A stretch of DNA of 5,747 nucleotides from positions 1 through 5,747 of the forward strand of contig JAGCXJ010000203.1 of assembly GCA_017961385.1 (NCBI GenBank), in the 5' to 3' direction. A model generated the notes under the pieces. The model ran no database searches. It saw only the letters and a list, made by a program, of their open reading frames with translations, and was not told the origin of the DNA. Each line of letters starts with the position of its first letter. The stretch's first letter is position 1. This document shows, piece by piece, positions 4,728 through 5,747 of the stretch. Both the position numbers and the translations under genes were made by a program. The DNA is from Lachnospiraceae bacterium. GTDB lineage: Bacteria > Bacillota > Clostridia > Lachnospirales > Lachnospiraceae.

Positions 4728-5315
4728 TTAACACTCCTCCTTTAAATATCTGTAAATGGAATCAAATATCAGATCTACATTTGTCTGAAGAGATTCCTCA
4801 AATAATGTGTCTCTGTTCTGATACATGGCATAGATTGATTTGATGAAATTGACAACTACTCCCGGGTCTGCATCCTGTCTTATCCCCTTAATCTTTGTAA
4901 ACATTAATTCATATTTTTCAAGTTCACTTGTCTTATTAAGATAAACACTGTCTTTTAAATGATACTTAAACCAGACCCAGTCATTTAATCCGATCTGCAA
5001 AAGAAAGTTGTTTTCGGGCTTATAATTCTCCCTGTATATACTTAAGAATTCTTTTAGAGTAATTGTACCGTCATTCGAAAAATGCTCCGACATCTGTTTC
5101 ATTGCATTTTTCTCATATTCCTCCATGAGAGCGATAACAAAGCTCTCTTTTGAATCAAAGAAGTTATAAAAAGAACCGACCGCAACTTTGGCAGCATTTG
5201 CCACCATGGCTACGGTCATCTTCTTAATGCCGCACTTAACGCTCAGTTCAGATCCTGCAGCGATCAGTTCGGCCCTTATGATATTTCTCTGTTCTTCAGT
5301 AAAACCACCTGCCAT
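4728..5315 (-). CDS. TetR/AcrR family transcriptional regulator
   Basis: This 195-residue protein has the TetR N-terminal DNA-binding domain: helix 1 at about 7-28 (EEQRNIIRAELIAAGSELSV), then the helix-turn-helix KMTVAMVANAAKVAVGSFYNFFDSKESF (32-59), with the typical GSFYNFFDSKE ending. The remainder (about 60-195) is the helical ligand-binding and dimerisation domain, too divergent to predict a ligand; it is rich in aromatic residues (NDWVWFKYHL, 110-119). The start is supported by AAAGGA upstream. Its promoter carries two tandem 26-bp palindromes, which fits autorepression. It is followed 3 bp later by a membrane-protein gene that it likely controls too. Confidence 0.92.
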   Translation of the reverse strand: MAGGFTEEQRNIIRAELIAAGSELSVKCGIKKMTVAMVANAAKVAVGSFYNFFDSKESFVIALMEEYEKNAMKQMSEHFSNDGTITLKEFLSIYRENYKPENNFLLQIGLNDWVWFKYHLKDSVYLNKTSELEKYELMFTKIKGIRQDADPGVVVNFIKSIYAMYQNRDTLFEESLQTNVDLIFDSIYRYLKEEC

Positions 5316-5329
5316 GATAATATCCTTTC

Positions 5330-5382
5330 GTGAATATTTAATATCAAATCTTCACCATGAATATTATCATCTAAATATTCAT
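5330..5382. promoter_or_regulatory. Two tandem 26-bp palindromic operators (TetR self-regulation)
   Basis: Site 1 (5357-5382) has perfect 9-bp arms ATGAATATT and AATATTCAT around an 8-bp centre. Site 2 (5330-5355) has 10-bp arms GTGAAGATTT and AAATATTCAC with one mismatch. Aligned, both are 26 bp with arms [AG]TGAA[TG]ATT and AATATTCA[TC], and their centres are 27 bp apart. Site 1 covers the -10 box and spacer; site 2 covers the region just downstream. Shared half-sites in two copies argue against chance AT-rich palindromes. Confidence 0.78.
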
Positions 5383-5389
5383 ATGTCAA
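5361..5389 (-). promoter_or_regulatory. Promoter of the TetR-membrane protein operon
   Basis: A perfect -35 TTGACA (5384-5389), a 17-bp spacer and -10 TAATAT (5361-5366, 4/6) preceded by TG (extended -10). The -35 overlaps the stop codon of the upstream AraC-type gene. Operator site 1 lies between and over the two boxes. Confidence 0.75.
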
Positions 5390-5747
5390 GCAGTTGCTTT
5401 TTTCACGGCTACAAGCTCGATATATCCTCTTTCTCCGACAGGTTCAAGCTGTATCCTGGGATTCTTATCATCCCATTCATAACCAATAAACGCAGGATCA
5501 TATTTCTTCTCTGCATCCCAGATCTCTGTTATTGCTGCTTCATAGTCTTCCTGTTCAAAGGGTTCGCCTCTGAATAACAGATATTCTGATGAGGGAAGAT
5601 TTATGATCTCAAAGCCTTCAGGTACAATACCGTCATAGTCAGATTCTACTTCCACACCCTGAACATACTCGTTTGTTACAGGCTTTCTCATGTTTTCAGG
5701 AAGCCATAAGCATACCGGCTCTCCACTGATCGATCTTATACTCTTTA
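5386..5747 (-). CDS. AraC-family regulator C-terminus with GyrI-like effector domain, 5'-truncated
   Basis: The reading frame is open to the right edge, giving 119 visible codons. The ATG at 5689-5691 is internal: in-frame codons before it read SIRSISGEPVCLWLPEN, and homologous regulators continue through this segment. The visible part is the end of a GyrI-like (AraC effector-binding, Bacterial_E-bind) domain: CLWLPENMRKP, NEYVQGVEV, then PEGFEIINLPSSEYLLFRG, EAAITEIW, YDPAFIGYEW, and the closing strand RGYIELVAVKK. In AraC/MerR regulators of this type, the domain binds small hydrophobic ligands or drugs. The DNA-binding domain would lie outside the window, upstream of residue 1 seen here. 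A stand-alone GyrI-like protein cannot be excluded. There is no terminator after the stop codon before the TetR promoter. Confidence 0.82.
   Translation of the reverse strand, partial: KSIRSISGEPVCLWLPENMRKPVTNEYVQGVEVESDYDGIVPEGFEIINLPSSEYLLFRGEPFEQEDYEAAITEIWDAEKKYDPAFIGYEWDDKNPRIQLEPVGERGYIELVAVKKATA

Noticed and set aside
5386..5691. A 101-residue protein starting at ATG 5689-5691
   Set aside because: The frame is open upstream to the window edge and the preceding residues (GEPVCLWLPEN) belong to the same GyrI-like domain, so the gene is a 5'-truncated longer one.

Overview
The window looks like chromosomal DNA of a low-to-medium GC Firmicute, most likely a clostridial gut-type anaerobe such as a Lachnospiraceae member. 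This is an inference. It rests on AGGAGG-type ribosome binding sites, textbook sigma-A promoters (one is 6/6 plus 6/6 with a 17-bp spacer), U-tract terminators, a feoA-feoB pair and protein types common in Clostridia. Every gene lies on the minus strand, so transcription runs from high to low coordinates. Both ends cut through a gene.

Right to left along transcription: (1) 5386-5747 is the C-terminal part of an AraC-type regulator with a GyrI-like ligand-binding domain, cut by the right edge. (2) 4230-5315 is a TetR-family repressor followed 3 bp later by a four-helix membrane protein of unknown function. The TetR promoter carries two tandem 26-bp palindromes that are very likely its operators. 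(3) 4049-4224 is a compact leader with its own extended -10 promoter, an 11-codon upstream ORF (MRMRDNYSVQF) with a perfect Shine-Dalgarno, and three complementary RNA segments plus the ribosome binding site of the next gene. It can fold into two mutually exclusive states, as in erm-type translational attenuators. It controls (4) 3284-4051, an uncharacterised class I SAM-dependent methyltransferase. (5) 1753-3159 is a peroxide-defence operon: a small flavodoxin, a thioredoxin-type Cys glutathione peroxidase and an OhrR-type MarR regulator. It starts at a perfect consensus promoter and ends at a strong hairpin terminator. (6) 1-1599 is feoA-feoB ferrous iron uptake, with feoB cut by the left edge. 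A DtxR/IdeR-like palindrome overlaps the feoA -10 box.

The left half is redox and iron homeostasis: iron import next to organic-peroxide detoxification, each with a visible operator candidate. The right half looks like small-molecule or drug sensing: a GyrI-like ligand domain, a TetR-membrane pair, and a methyltransferase whose leader peptide begins with Met-Arg-Met-Arg. That start resembles the Arg-x-Arg motif known for macrolide-dependent ribosome stalling.

The most interesting element is the methyltransferase leader. The uORF, its Shine-Dalgarno and the base pairing are read directly from the sequence. The inducer, the stalling and the methyltransferase substrate are inferences. No intergenic stretch exceeds 300 bases. 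I saw no tRNA, rRNA, CRISPR array, IS element or phage feature.
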